DNA of 64,000 bases from assembly GCA_907163375.1 (NCBI GenBank), contig CAJQUW010003464.1, forward strand, positions 186,001-250,000, written 5' to 3'. Position numbers and translations under genes: made by a program. The notes beneath the pieces are model-generated. The model did no database searches. It saw nothing but the letters and a program-made list of their open reading frames with translations, and was not told the origin of the DNA. The stretch is from Prostheceraeus crozeri. Lineage: Eukaryota > Platyhelminthes > Polycladida > Euryleptidae. Below, in pieces: positions 21,475-32,781 of the stretch (position 1 is the stretch's first letter; every line of letters starts with the position of its first letter).

Positions 21475-22223
21475 CTGTCAATCGCACTTGACAATTGTTC
21501 TCGTGATGCGGCTAATTGTCTGAGTGATCTGATGCCTATTCATTGTCTTTGTTGTTCCGTGCTATATGATATGTATATCATGCCATGACATTGTTTGGTT
21601 GGACAACACAATTAAAACTTTTTACGGAGCAGCGTGACTTCTTTCTCTCTCTCTCGATCCTGTCTGTTGCAGGAATATTGTATTCACAATGAGATGCATT
21701 CTTTAAAACAATTGTTTGTCTTCAATGAGAATAATTCCCGTATGCTTTTAATAGAATGAACTGGAACGCTAATAGAATGACCTTGAACGCTATTGGAAAT
21801 TTACACCAAAACTGTTCTGGGAGCCAGAAAAAGTGTCAAAAAGTTTGTCGACATGGCTGTCGATAAAAGTGTCGACATGGTTGTCGATAAAAGCGCCGAC
21901 ATAGTTGTCGATAAAAGTGCCGACATGGTTCGACAGTCGATGTATTTTTCCATTCAAAATAATGTCGCATAAATGATTGTTATGTAAACCAAAATGAATG
22001 AAGAGAAATGTTCATTCAATCATTCATTTATCCTCTCTCATATGTCTATTGTGTTTAGATTGCATGTGTTCTTTTGTTCTTATAGTGTGAATGTAATTTC
22101 ACAACCCGCATTATGCGCTATTGTCTGTGATTTGCCTCACCCTTATCAGCTGTTACAATTTTAGCAGCTGCTACACGCCAATTGTTTTGAGAAATTTATG
22201 AAGTAGATTTTATTCCATTTAAA
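21432..22223. other. Maverick A cargo slot without a gene; 24-bp tandem repeat
   Basis: Between the left TIR and the protease. It holds no coding frame I can support. At 21,846-21,945 a 24-base unit GTCGATAAAAGTGYCGACAT-GGTT is repeated 3-4 times, with GTCGAC cores. The corresponding place in element B (between protease and right TIR) holds a 230-residue gene and 112-bp repeats that A lacks. Confidence 0.6.
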
Positions 22224-22652
22224 ATGATTAACATGAGTGAGTTCTTAAAACAATACGGTAAACAAGCAACTACGAATTTTGATCTAACGAAAATTGCTAA
22301 TCATTTGGGAATAAAGAATTTTCGCATATTGATGAGAAATGAATTACTATTGATAAAAGATGAACCTGAAGTGAATTTTGTAACAAATCTCCACACGTCA
22401 GATCAAAAAGGAGTACATTGGTCTGCGGGTCTGTGTAATAAAAATAGTGACAATTACTATTTCGACTCATATGGATTGCCTCCAACAAATGAAGTCAAAG
22501 AATTACTTGGAAATGGAATTTATAGTACATTTCAAATTCAAAAACCAGAAACAACTTATTGCGGCCAGTTATGTCTTTATGTTTTATTTGAATTACAAGA
22601 AGGAGTACAATTGATTGATATTATGTTAGAATTGAATAGGGGAGTTGAATAA
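22224..22652 (+). CDS. adenain-like cysteine protease
   Basis: 142 residues; the second ATG (22,233) aligns with the start in element B and may be the real one. Catalytic residues of the adenovirus-type (C5) fold are in order: H65 in KGVHWSAG, D81 in YYFDSYGLPP, a glutamine at 104 or 106 in FQIQ, and C113 in YCGQLC. In Polintons this enzyme cleaves capsid precursors during virion maturation. The frame is intact here, while its counterpart in B has a frameshift near the start. It is convergent with the PLA2-integrase gene. About 142 residues is short against the roughly 200 of adenain, but covers the whole core. Confidence 0.88.
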   Translation: MINMSEFLKQYGKQATTNFDLTKIANHLGIKNFRILMRNELLLIKDEPEVNFVTNLHTSDQKGVHWSAGLCNKNSDNYYFDSYGLPPTNEVKELLGNGIYSTFQIQKPETTYCGQLCLYVLFELQEGVQLIDIMLELNRGVE

Positions 22653-22763
22653 GGGTATTGAATAAGGGAATTTAATTCCCGAAAAAACGTTAGTTCTAAT
22701 GGCTAGCTAAAGGATACTTGTAATTAAAGCTCAAGCGAAGCTAGCTAAAGCGCCACCTAAAGG

Positions 22764-23909
22764 TTAAAGCTCGGTTATTTGTAATTCGTTTTGATAAAAT
22801 CTGCCAGTGATTTTATCATCATCCAAATCTCTAATTTCATAAGTAATCGGATAAGTTTGATTTATTTTACAAACTTCAAATATCTCTTTAGTCCAATAGC
22901 CAACAAAGCCTTTTTCAAATTTATTCTTATACTTAAATATCCTTACTCTATCTCCAATCTTAAATTTCGGCCTACGTTTCTGTAAATTCGGATTCCTCTC
23001 ATTCGAATAATAATTTTCGAATATTTTCTTTCGTATTAAATCAGGATCGTCCGAAGCATTCTTTGGAGTTTCTTCAATACCTGAATGAACTTTATTATTG
23101 TACTGATCTACAATTCCTGGTAATTTTTTTAATCATTTCTGATTACCTTGTTCTGTAAATTTCTTGAATATTTCATTTTTTAACGTTTCATTGAATCGTT
23201 CCATTACTACAGCCTTTCCAGCATTTTCAGTTGAATAAACTAAATCGAATAGTGGCTGAACATTTCTGTTATAAAATTCCGATCCATTATCAACAAACAA
23301 TTTCCTTGGCTTTCTGTTAGTTTCTTTAAAGATTTCTTCAAACGCATATTTAACTAACAGACCACTTTTGTTTTTTAAAGGCTTTGCCCAAGCGTATTCA
23401 GACGCGTAGGTTTCAGAGTTATGAGTTTTGTCTAAACCCTGACCGAACAATGTTTTAGCTTGTAAAGCTTTCTTAACAAACATTCTTTCAATTCTTTCTC
23501 TAAATGTAGGATTTTGAATACTATCTAATTCTTGAATCATTTTCTTATCAGCTGCATGACGAGATTTTAGGTCATGATTTCGATAAGCTAAATCGTGTCT
23601 ATAAGCTGCAGCATCAACTCTGCTTATTGGTTCTTCACCTGGCTTTGGATTATTATTCTCATCTAGTCTTATATCTAATCGAGTTCCTGGACCGGTATAT
23701 GAATGACCTGGAAGATGTTTTTCTTTTGAATATTTACTCCAAATAAATCCAGGAAAGTTTTCTAATGTTTTTTGTATATCACCTCCAATATGCTGACAAT
23801 TTGAGGTTTTATGTACTTTTAAGAGATAATTCAATAAATGTAAATTAGAAATTTTTAATTTAATTAAATTTTCGGAATTTGTATAACTTGTAGAATTTGT
23901 AGAATACAT
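22764..23909 (-). pseudogene. phospholipase A2-integrase fusion, broken
   Basis: From the ATG at 23,909 one frame of 258 residues runs through two domains. Residues about 52-125 have the calcium-loop pattern YTGPG (71-75) and the catalytic HDLAY (105-109), the two signatures of the parvovirus-type phospholipase A2. From about 168 the frame is a retroviral-type integrase: VDNGS (207-211) holds the second catalytic Asp, and the Glu is in ERFN (237-240). A deletion between 170 and 171 has removed the integrase segment with the first catalytic Asp. A TGA then stops the frame at 23,133. The C-terminal SH3/chromo-like tail continues in the same frame to 22,764. Thus neither integration nor splicing of domains would work from this copy, but the PLA2 part is intact. 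Confidence 0.8.
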
Positions 23910-23936
23910 ATATAAAGATAAAATAAAATAATTTTT

Positions 23937-24416
23937 TTACCTAATCATACTACGACTTAGATATCTTCCAGAACCATCTTTAGTTTCTTTAACTTCTATT
24001 AAATCATCAACATTATGTAGAATGTTTTTGAGAACTTGTTTCCCTTCATCAACTAAATTTAATTTACTAATAAAATTATCTACTATTCTTTCACCCCTAG
24101 CAACCTTCTCTAACTCTCTATTATGACGTTTTTGTTCTTCTAATGCTGCCTTCTCTGATTTATTTTTATTTGCTGCTTGGACAATACCAGCTGTCCCACC
24201 TGCAACACTTCCTGCTGCTGCTATGCCACCTATTATTAGTGGAATTAATGGGAGAATTCCACCATTCTTTTCTTGTAATTTAATATTCTCTATCATTGGT
24301 TTACTTATGTAATATTTCTTTTTGCTAATCATAATAGTTTTAGGTGTATTTTTGTCAACAATGTTAAGTAATTTTAATTCAACAGTTTTATTATTATTAC
24401 TTTTCGCTAGCGACAT
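23937..24416 (-). CDS. glycine-rich hydrophobic Maverick protein
   Basis: 159 residues, intact, about 90% identical to 48,815-49,297 in element B. A basic N-terminal part is followed by a hydrophobic Gly/Ala/Ile stretch (GGILPLIPLIIGGIAAAGS, about residues 52-71, then a Gly/Ala tail) and a charged helical region. The C-terminus holds GSGRYLS. Proteins with the same layout are common in animal Mavericks between the capsid and integrase genes. A membrane-active or core-associated virion role, as for adenovirus minor proteins, is inference. Confidence 0.7.
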   Translation of the reverse strand: MSLAKSNNNKTVELKLLNIVDKNTPKTIMISKKKYYISKPMIENIKLQEKNGGILPLIPLIIGGIAAAGSVAGGTAGIVQAANKNKSEKAALEEQKRHNRELEKVARGERIVDNFISKLNLVDEGKQVLKNILHNVDDLIEVKETKDGSGRYLSRSMIR

Positions 24417-24471
24417 TTTTAATAAAAAAATTTTAAGTTAAGAACAAATTTTAAAATACCAAAAATTTTAA

Positions 24472-25799
24472 TTAACCAATCCTAACCATCTTTCCATTAA
24501 GAATTTCAATAGAATATTTTACATCTTCTAGCAGTAAACCATAAGCCATCAATGAAGTTGTGGAATCTTTCTTTTCAATATTAATTGCTACATCACAACC
24601 ATTTTTAACGATATCTTCAGATTGTGCACTTAAATCGAAACAGAAAACAGGATATAAATGTCTCCAATCTCCAGGAGTTAATTGTGGTTCAACTCCAAAT
24701 TCTATACAAAGATTTCGATAAGCATCCTATCCTTCCATAAATTGATTATTGGTATCATCGAATCTTAATGGATCAATGGGATATCGGGTTTGATTTAAAG
24801 CAGCTTGTAAACTTCGAATTATATTAATATGAAAAAGATTGTTGTTCTTATCAAAACTTGGAGAATTATTTCTTTGAAATGTTAGTAATAAATATCTTGG
24901 AGTATTCGAAGTTCTAGTAAAATGCCAGTTAAATCTTTGTTCGGAAAAAGTTACCGAACTAGCAGTTCGCTCTAGAAAATTTACTGGAATTGGTTTGTTA
25001 GTATTTAATCTTTTTGCAATAGCTGTTTCAACCTCTAAACTAGGAGTAATATGTTTTATCCACCATTCAAGTCTATCAATTTTTAAATATGCCTTTTTTC
25101 CAGTCTTACCATAAAAGATTAATTCATTATTTGCTGTACGATGAATTATTAATTTAAATTTTAATTGATATGATATTTTATCATAATCTAGATATCCGAA
25201 TAATGGAGACAATAACCAATTTACTGTCTGTTTACTTTTCTTGTCAAATTCACGTCTTTCTTTATATGCAGTATTGTTTGTTTTATTTAAATGATTTGCA
25301 ATATTTTCTACATCTTTCGCAACTCCTCCTGCATCTGTTCCAGCGTGAGTTAAATCATCAACAATTATACCATCATTAGTATCAGGAAACCAACCTTCGA
25401 TTTCATGCTTTTTATTATTTTCACCAATTGTTGCAAATCTAAGCATTGTATCAATTACACCTGGAGAATCACTTATTGTTTCTATATTTTGAGTTGCAAC
25501 ATCTAAACGTGTAAATAATCTTGGAAAGAAATTATTCTCTAATGCAATATTATCGGTTTCTGGTGATGGTGTTGTAAAATTGGCATCACTATATAAAGAA
25601 TATTCACAGTGTAAAAATGAATCAGGTAAATATAAATAACTTTGTTGATTATCAACTTCAAAGATTAAATCTCCTCCAGTATTTAATCTACTAGAAGATC
25701 CGGGATTCATGGCAATTCTTATATAGTCATTTCTTTTTGATTGTAACTGACGAACGGAGGATCGTCTAATCTAAATTTATTTTCGAAAAGAGAAGACAT
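24472..25799 (-). pseudogene. major-capsid-like protein, broken
   Basis: About 440 codons from the ATG at 25,799. A 1-base frameshift about 25 codons in and a TAG (TAT in B) at about 24,727 break it; the main open part is 25,710-24,727. The length and the C-terminal pattern DWRHLYPVFCFDLSAQ (visible in the last part in both copies) match the hexon-like double jelly-roll capsid proteins of animal Mavericks. Its place between the amphipathic protein and the PLA2-integrase gene also fits. I infer the fold from pattern and position; it was not modelled. The C-terminal 50 codons after the TAG remain conserved, so the stop is recent. Confidence 0.7.
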
Positions 25800-25941
25800 T
25801 TTTTAAAAAAATAATTTGAATTTTGTTTTTTCTCACACACAGAAAAATATTTCTCACACAGAAAAAAAATTCTCACACACAGAAAAAAAATTTCTCACAC
25901 ACAGAAAAAAAATTTTCTTCGGTTTCCTTTTCGAATATATT

Positions 25942-26991
25942 TTAGAATTTGGCTAAACCATTACCTCTTATTTCTTCAACTGATTTCTTCTCGTGTCTAC
26001 TATCAGACGGAGTACCACTCCTCAAGGTTTCACCTGCTGCAGCCATGTTAGCAATTTTGTTTTTTGTTTCCTCTTAAAGTTTTTTTAATTTTTTTAGTTC
26101 TTCAGAATCATTCTTAAGCTTACGAATAGTTTCTAGTTGTTTTAATTAGTTTTGAGACTTGACAGCATTTGATATTGCACTAGCTGTACTACCTATAGCA
26201 GCTGCTCCTTTTGCAGCAGATGTAATCAAATCCTTCTTATTTTTAATTAAGTTAACGATACTTCCGAAACCAGAAAATATTCCAGCTCCGCGGTTTACAC
26301 CAGCTCCGCTGTTTACACTATCTCTTTCTTTTTGAATAGTTTCTACATTGTTATAATGATAAACAGATTTCATAGATAGTTCATGTGCTATTTTTTGATT
26401 TGAAGCAAAATGTTTAAGTTTCTGTTGCACTTTATCTATTGCGTCAAGCAGCGTGTGATGTATTTTAATTTCTTTTCTATTAACTTGCATTTTCTGCTGA
26501 TTCATCTTCAACGCCGTTTTAAGAGCATTCAATTGAACTTTAAGAACATCTAACTGATTTGTAACAGCATCTAACTGTTCTTTATTTCCTTTATAATTTT
26601 TCTTTAATTCATTTTCTAAATTGATATTAAGAGTTTTCATTTTATTAACTTTTTGATTAAGTGAGTTTACTTCATTTATTATTCTATTCATCTTTTTCAT
26701 TTGTTGAGTAATTTTGGAAATTAATTCATCAACACTTTTTTGGAATGTAGCTTGTAACTGCTTTGATTTTTTTTAATTCTTTCAGGAAGTTTTTCTATTT
26801 CATCTTCTAATTGTTCTTTCAATAATTTTATCTGATGTTTCTTTTTAATGATTGCAGATTTTAACTTTATAGAAAGTAATATTAAAATTTTTGATTGATC
26901 AGAATTTTTTTAAAAAGTTTTGCTATATCTGCTTCTAGCTCTCCATCCTTTTTATCAAGTTTTAATAATTTTTCGTTTAATGATGTCATTA
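25942..26991 (-). pseudogene. coiled-coil protein fused by deletion to the amphipathic protein, broken
   Basis: In element B this region holds two genes (46,033-46,595 and 46,669-47,166). In A a deletion of about 130 bases has joined the end of the coiled coil (DAIDKVQQ) directly to KLKHFASNQK of the second gene. This gives a single frame of 184 residues (26,700-26,146). Frameshifts upstream near 26,770 and 26,910 and a TAA at 26,146 (GAA in B) break it. The second part keeps the amphipathic segment GAGIFSGFGSIVNLIKN, the type of segment used for membrane interaction in adenovirus-like minor proteins (inference). Confidence 0.7.
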
Positions 26992-27239
26992 AGTTTAAGC
27001 AACTTCAATTCATTCATCAGTGGAACCAAAACATCGTTTATATATTTTTCTTTTAAGTCATTGATTTGCGTATCAACATATTGTTTATTTGTTAACTCTG
27101 TATTTTGTTGCGGAGGAATTGAAATATGTAATGGACCAGATAAAACGCCTCCAGTTTTCATGATATAATTTTCTATTTCTATTTCTGATTCACAATTATT
27201 CGGGATACATGCGCCTCCACCAACATTTGGTAACATCAT
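26955..27239 (-). CDS. fibre-like small protein
   Basis: 94 residues, intact. Residues about 30-57 read KTGGVLSGPLHISIPPQQNT and then NKQYVD. This is the pattern T-G-x-x-x-G-P-L ... KQYVD seen in phage and viral tail-fibre repeats. It overlaps by 35-37 bases, in another frame, the start of the downstream coiled-coil gene, as in element B. A role as a spike or fibre cap with the coiled coil as its shaft is inference from pattern and order. Confidence 0.6.
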   Translation of the reverse strand: MMLPNVGGGACIPNNCESEIEIENYIMKTGGVLSGPLHISIPPQQNTELTNKQYVDTQINDLKEKYINDVLVPLMNELKLLKLNDIIKRKIIKT

Positions 27240-27280
27240 TTTTTAACAATAAAAGATATGTCATGGAAATAAAAATAAAA

Positions 27281-27663
27281 ATGAATTTTTCTCACATAAA
27301 AATAAAAATGCAAATGACTCAAATTTGTCGAGTTTGTAATATGCGTTTTACAAATCAAGCGTTCTTATATTCACATATGAAATATACACCATTTAGTCAA
27401 CTTATAAAACAATCTCAACAAAATATGCAACCTATGACAAATATTCAACCTGTTCAAGAAATTTGATCTATGACAAATATTCAACAATTACAACCTTTGG
27501 TATAGCAATACCTAACAGATTAACAAATAATGATACATTAAAATGTTTAAAATCTGGAATTGATGATGAAAGAAATGCCTTCAAAAAAGCAACACCAATA
27601 ATATCTGATGCCAAATCTACATTAGCTGAAGCAAAACAAACAATTGAAGATAAAAACCAATAA
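27281..27663 (+). CDS. small zinc-finger-like protein, present only in Maverick A
   Basis: The plus strand, against its neighbours, has ORICRVC-type spacing: C-x2-C-x12-H (CRVCNMRFTNQAFLYSH), like half of a C2H2 finger. A Gln-rich part with a repeated MTNIQ follows. The frame closes at 27,466; the next 66 codons (27,463-27,663) are in another frame, polar and helical, ending KTIEDKNQ-like. One frameshift may separate what was a single gene of about 125 residues. Element B has only short AT repeats here. A regulatory or DNA-binding role is possible but unproven. Confidence 0.4.
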
Positions 27664-27823
27664 TAAACGGTGTGAGTGCTATAATTAATTAAGTATATTT
27701 TTAGATATAAATTTTAAATATAAATTTTTTACATATAGATTTTAGATATAAATTTTTCAGATATAAATTTTTAGATGTAATACAATTTTCAGACTTAAAA
27801 AGTTTTTAGATGTAATAAAAAAA
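27664..27823. repeat. AT-rich short repeats after polB (A)
   Basis: Repeated ATAAATTTTTAGATA-type units of 15-20 bases. Expanded to over 400 bases at the same place in element B. Confidence 0.6.
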
Positions 27824-30800
27824 TTATTTTTCCCACGTGTCATCATCATCGCTTAAATTACTCTCACTGACGATTGTTTGAAATATTTCAGCCTGAATAT
27901 CTTCTCCGTTATAAGGTGACATAATTTCATTTTCATCAGGTGCTTGACGTTTAAGAATATTTATTTGACCAGAAAATTTTTTTTCTTCAGTATTATTATT
28001 TTTATCAGGAATACTAATTCCAGTTTCTAAAGATCTTTTCCATGGTTTATTAACTGTAGTCGACAATGTTTTACCCGAATATAATTTTAGAAAATCTTCT
28101 ACTTTTATTTTGCTTTGTGAATATCCTTTAAATGTTTTCTTTTCACTAAGTCTTCCTTGTTCATCTACAGTGATACAGTATTTTACTTTAGGTGCAATAA
28201 AAATTGCAAAAATAATTCCACCATTTCCATAATCATTTTTTCCTTGACACAATTCTCCCCCAACATATCCAGCAGCATCTAATTTATTGAAGAGTTCATT
28301 AGAAATGTATATTGAATCAGTGTTTTTTACAATTAATGGAAGACCACAATTAAATGCCCCATCTTCTGTTTCAATATCATAAACATATTGTTTTTTATTA
28401 TTTATATATCTTACAGTGGTGACATCTTTGGTAATATTATTTTTAACTTGACACGAACTAAAGCATAATGGTTTATCTTTTCTTTCGCTTACTAGCAAAT
28501 TAATACCTAGAGATGATGCCAAATTGTATAAACCACTAAAGGTTTCTTCATTTTTCTGTGTAAAACAAATAGTTGCATATTTACTTGTAAAAAAGGATTT
28601 CTTGCTCCCATCTGCTGCATAAAATCCAACAAAGAACCAATATCTAATATTATATTCAGCATTTAGAACATACCAAGGAACACGTTTTTCTCTAAATTGA
28701 TTATAATAATTTTTGCTAAAGTATATAGCATATTGTCTTGGATTTTGAAAATTAAGTTTGTAGACTCTAGATGATCTCATTGTATCATATATTTTACAAT
28801 CATTTTTACAAACTTCATTAATATATGTTTTTAATTTAATTAAGAGGTTAAGGTCTTGGTTATTTAAAGTACAACAATATCTGACTCCTGATTCATAATT
28901 ATAGATTCCAGCAGAACCATCTCCCAAAAACAACCCTTCTATAAATGCTTGCCTACATCTTAAATTAGGTGGATCATTAAAATAAATATCACTTACAATT
29001 TGTTTCAATATGATTGTATTGTCGTGTAAAAATAATTTATTATGTAGTAAATTTGTTCCTTTATTTAATTCTTGTGGCTTTATTTCATTACCTGTTTCAT
29101 CTAACAATGAATCATCTTCAGTAACATCTACTATTCCCATTTTTGTTCTTATTCGATAAATACTTTTATTTGTAAAATGTCTAATAATTTTTTTTACTTT
29201 ACTCCATCCATTATGAGAATAAATTTCTAAGTTATCAACTAATGAAATTTCTTTCATATCACCATTAATTTCAAACGGATTAATTTTATAATTGTTTACA
29301 ATACTATCTATTCTATAAATAAATAATAAATTATTCTTTCTCAATATTACAGGCGTGTCAGCTGTTACTGAATCTGTATAATTAATGTATTTTTCGTTGA
29401 AACCATTAATTTCTAAAATAAAGTTATTCATGATTCTTCTAGAGTGAGAAAGAATAAAAGAACCTAAGTGTGATGGCATGAATGACGTCTTCCCATCTTT
29501 TACAATATTAGTTTTAAGAAATTCATCATCTTCCATTTCTACTTTCGCTAAATATTGTTCATCATTTAATTTTTCATAATCTTTTACTTCTTGAGTGAAA
29601 TTTTTTCTCAATATATTCTCATTTCATGAATGATATTTAGTGGTTATATCTTTTTGTACAGTTTTGCCATATAGCAAATTCATCAATAATTTAATTAATT
29701 CATCGCCTACAGTGTTTCCTTCTGTTTTATATTTTTTTTCTCAAATTAAAAAGTTTTTCAATATAATTTCGAAATGGTGAAAATTGATTCGAAATGGTGA
29801 AAATTGATATTTTTTTCATAAATTATACCATCAGTAATATGTAAGATTTTTCCTCCACATCTAACAATTTCTTGTATGTCTACAGAAGTTAATACATCAT
29901 AACATATACCATTTCTAAACCTGATTACTTTTACATGAGAATTATTATTTTGATTTTTAACTTTATCTTTTATAGGAACTGGTTGAAAAAACATATCATT
30001 CGGATATTGAAACACAACTGAAATTATTCCAGTTTTAGGTCTAAATGTTTGAGTATTAAATTTAGATACTATTTCTCGTTCTTCGTCTTGACGAAATTTT
30101 CTAGCTGATTCAGATTTAGGGTATTCTGAATTTTCATCATACATAGCTGGTGGATATAAAGATGTTGCATCAAAAGCCATTAGAAATTCACTTTTTTGTT
30201 CAAGTAGTTGATTTGAAATTTTCTTACAAATTTCAGTTTTATCTCCTAAATCTCGATACTGTTACATTAAATCTATTAAATTACTTCTAGTTAAATACTG
30301 TTTTAATATTGGTAACAAGATATTACAAAATGGCGATGTGTATTTTCTTATATTTGCTGAAACTCTTCCACCTTTAACAGATTTTCTAATATAATTTCTG
30401 GTCCATAAATCTATATGAGAATGAATATTTATATTGTCATTTTGTACGCTTTTCATCCAACCGTTAAATGTTAAAGCGGAGGATGTTAAATTAGTAGTTA
30501 TATCTTCACCAACTAAATCTCGCATAACATTATTATATTTGTAGATACAAAAAGCTAAAGAAAGAATATCGTTAACCAGATATGGTCTCCATTCATTTTC
30601 TTTTTCTTTATAATTTTCATGTGTTATGTCTCCAATTTCATAATTTAATCTACACACATTGGTAGGAATTTCAAAATTGTCACACCATTTAGAAAGACTC
30701 GTTTTTACATGTTGATAACTACATTTCATTATAATAGTTTGAAGTGCTAATTTACCTGGAGGTGAATTTTTTTCATATTATTATTATTGTTTTTAAATCT

Positions 30801-32368
30801 AAAAGATTTTTGAATATATCTACTAACACATTCAATTGAATAAGGATTTTGTAATGAAGCAGTTAATATTCCTCTTGAAGTTTTAAGAGGCGGTTTAGAT
30901 AATTTTAAATTAGCTTTTATCGGAAAATAGGAATCAAAACCTGATGAATTGTGAGCTATTAAAGTTACTTTCGAATAATAAATTTTCCAAGAGTTTTAAA
31001 AAATTGATGTATCGGACATGCGTCCTCTGGGTTTCCCCCGATTGGAGATTCATCATCCTTAGTTCTCGTAAATATTTTCACACAATTTTGAAGTTTATTA
31101 AATTCTAATTCAGTTAAATTATTATACTCATTAATTTGTTTTTTAAGTTTTTTAATTTCATCTTCATCTTTTGATCGTTTAATTTTAATCATATCACTTA
31201 AAAAACGTGTTTCTAATTCTTTCAATCTTTGTTTCGGTAAGCAACATATAAATTTATTAAAATTAATAGCTCCTACAGCATAAGGAATAGGATGAGATGT
31301 TGAACAGTTAGGATCAAGAAAAGTTTCGAGATCCCAAATATATGTTGAACCATAGTCAATTTTTTTCTTTGTTATGATTTTATATGGACGCGTTGTTAGA
31401 TTTTCATCAGTAACTGTTTTATATATTGGTTTGAAATTATTTTCAATTTCTCTAATAGCTTTTAATTTATGAGATTTATTAATTAAACAATAGTGTCCAA
31501 TTGTTGAACCTTCGTGAAAATAATTGTAATAAACATAATTATGAAACGTTTCAATTCCTCTAGTATTTAAATGACGATTCGAAGGACTGTAATACTGAAC
31601 ATTTTCTCCAAAATCTCCAAAAAATTTATTGAACTGAGAAAATTTGCAGTTTGACATTACTCCTGTTCTCGATGTGGCTTTCTCTTTATATAAAAAATTA
31701 TTAAACATTTCTTTCATCATTTCTCCTTGTTCTTCATTAAAACTTCGTAAAACATTATGACATTTAATAAAACAAAAATCTTCAGAAGGAATATAACAAT
31801 ATTCGCCGAAATATTCTTTGATTCTATATTTCATATTAATACCTGCACCTCTGTGTGATCTTTGTACTAGCTTCATTCCAAAATCTTCATATTTAATATC
31901 ACCTGTAAAAATCCATTCCTGACTATCTGATTTCTCATCCAGATTGGATAACCATGTTTCAAATGACTTTTTATTATTGAAGGTTACGTAAAAATTTTGA
32001 ATTATATTTTCCTGATCTTTAATAACTTTTCCAAGTAAATTAATAATTTTACCATTTGCTAAAAGTTTCCGCATATCATTTACTACATTAATAAAAGATA
32101 CATTTTCATATTTAATTTCATTTGGATTAAATAAATTACATAAATCATCACCAAGTTCATCCTTAATTCAATCATCAAAAAAGATATCAGTAATAGGAGT
32201 TTCTAATATTTCTTTTGTTCCTTGTTTCTGTTTTTTAGTACTACGTTTCTGTTTTTTAATACGTTTACTACGTTTACTACGTTTAATTTGCGCATCAAAC
32301 TCTGCAATTTGTTTCTTGTTTAGTTCATCAATCCTAGACGTTAGTGCGAGAGACATTTCACGATTCAT
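27824..32368 (-). pseudogene. protein-primed family B DNA polymerase carrying an intein, broken outside the intein
   Basis: Minus strand, about 1,150 extein codons plus a 350-codon intein. From the ATG at 32,368 the pieces are: basic N-terminus to a TGA at 32,168 (AGA in B); 32,074-30,965 with the exonuclease motif WDLET; a 1-base deletion near 30,970; the HNSSGFDSYF exonuclease motif (in the shifted part); another 1-base deletion near 30,765; 30,729-30,262 ending at a TAA (AAA in B); then 30,180-29,758 with polymerase motif A (DATSLYP). The last intact frame, 29,611-27,824, includes motif C, which is split by the intein between YTD and TDS. Motif B (NLLYGK-like) lies in the gap before it. 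It replicates the element from protein-primed ends in Polintons. This copy cannot make active enzyme. Confidence 0.92.
28322..29371 (-). other. intein with LAGLIDADG homing endonuclease, in the polB active-site motif
   Basis: Residues 81-430 of the frame 29,611-27,824: 350 residues inserted in frame between YTD and TDS of polymerase motif C. Element B reads YTDTDS uninterrupted. Block A is SVTADTPVIL (Ser1). Block B is VDVTEDDSLLDETG, with Asp where T-x-x-H normally has His. The two LAGLIDADG helices are EGLFLGDGSAG (residues 225-235) and VGFYAADGS (328-336). Block F is YVYDIETEDGAFNCG. The C-terminus is LIVKN followed by Thr+1. The frame has no stop or shift. The site is the well-known polB 'c' site used by inteins of archaea and giant viruses. 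It is AT-rich like the host gene. Confidence 0.93.
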
Positions 32369-32411
32369 ATTTTTTAAAAGAAAAAATGTATTTTTTTAAA
32401 AAAATGTATTT

Positions 32412-32717
32412 TTACATATACACAGGAATATTTGATTGATGTAATGTTTCTAATTCATGCTTTGTTAAATTTTCTTTCTTAACCAACCACCATAAATTAT
32501 TGTATGCTAGAAATATTCTGAAACTTCTTAAACACAGGGGAAAGGTGTTTGATTTAATACACGGTTTGATGCCATGTTTTGTTTTATAATCTGTAACGAA
32601 CGCTACGTATTTATGATGATAATAAAATCTAACTTCTTTCTTCGAATTGACAGGGTTTGTAGGATGACGATAATCTTTTAAAACTGGTACATGTTCTAAC
32701 TTGTAAGCATTCAACAT
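32412..32717 (-). CDS. about 100-residue Maverick protein, unknown function
   Basis: 101 residues, intact, between the ATPase and polB. Counterpart in B is 41,367-41,696. Conserved features: YRHPTNPVNS, an RFYYHHKYVA strand, CLRSFR and NNLWWLVKKE, then HELETLHQ. Basic and compact with a possible alpha/beta fold. Not recognised. Confidence 0.6.
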   Translation of the reverse strand: MLNAYKLEHVPVLKDYRHPTNPVNSKKEVRFYYHHKYVAFVTDYKTKHGIKPCIKSNTFPLCLRSFRIFLAYNNLWWLVKKENLTKHELETLHQSNIPVYM

Positions 32718-32781
32718 ATTAATAAAAAATGTATAAGAAAAAATTATTCGATCACTCCTCGAAAATATTTTCTATCGACTT

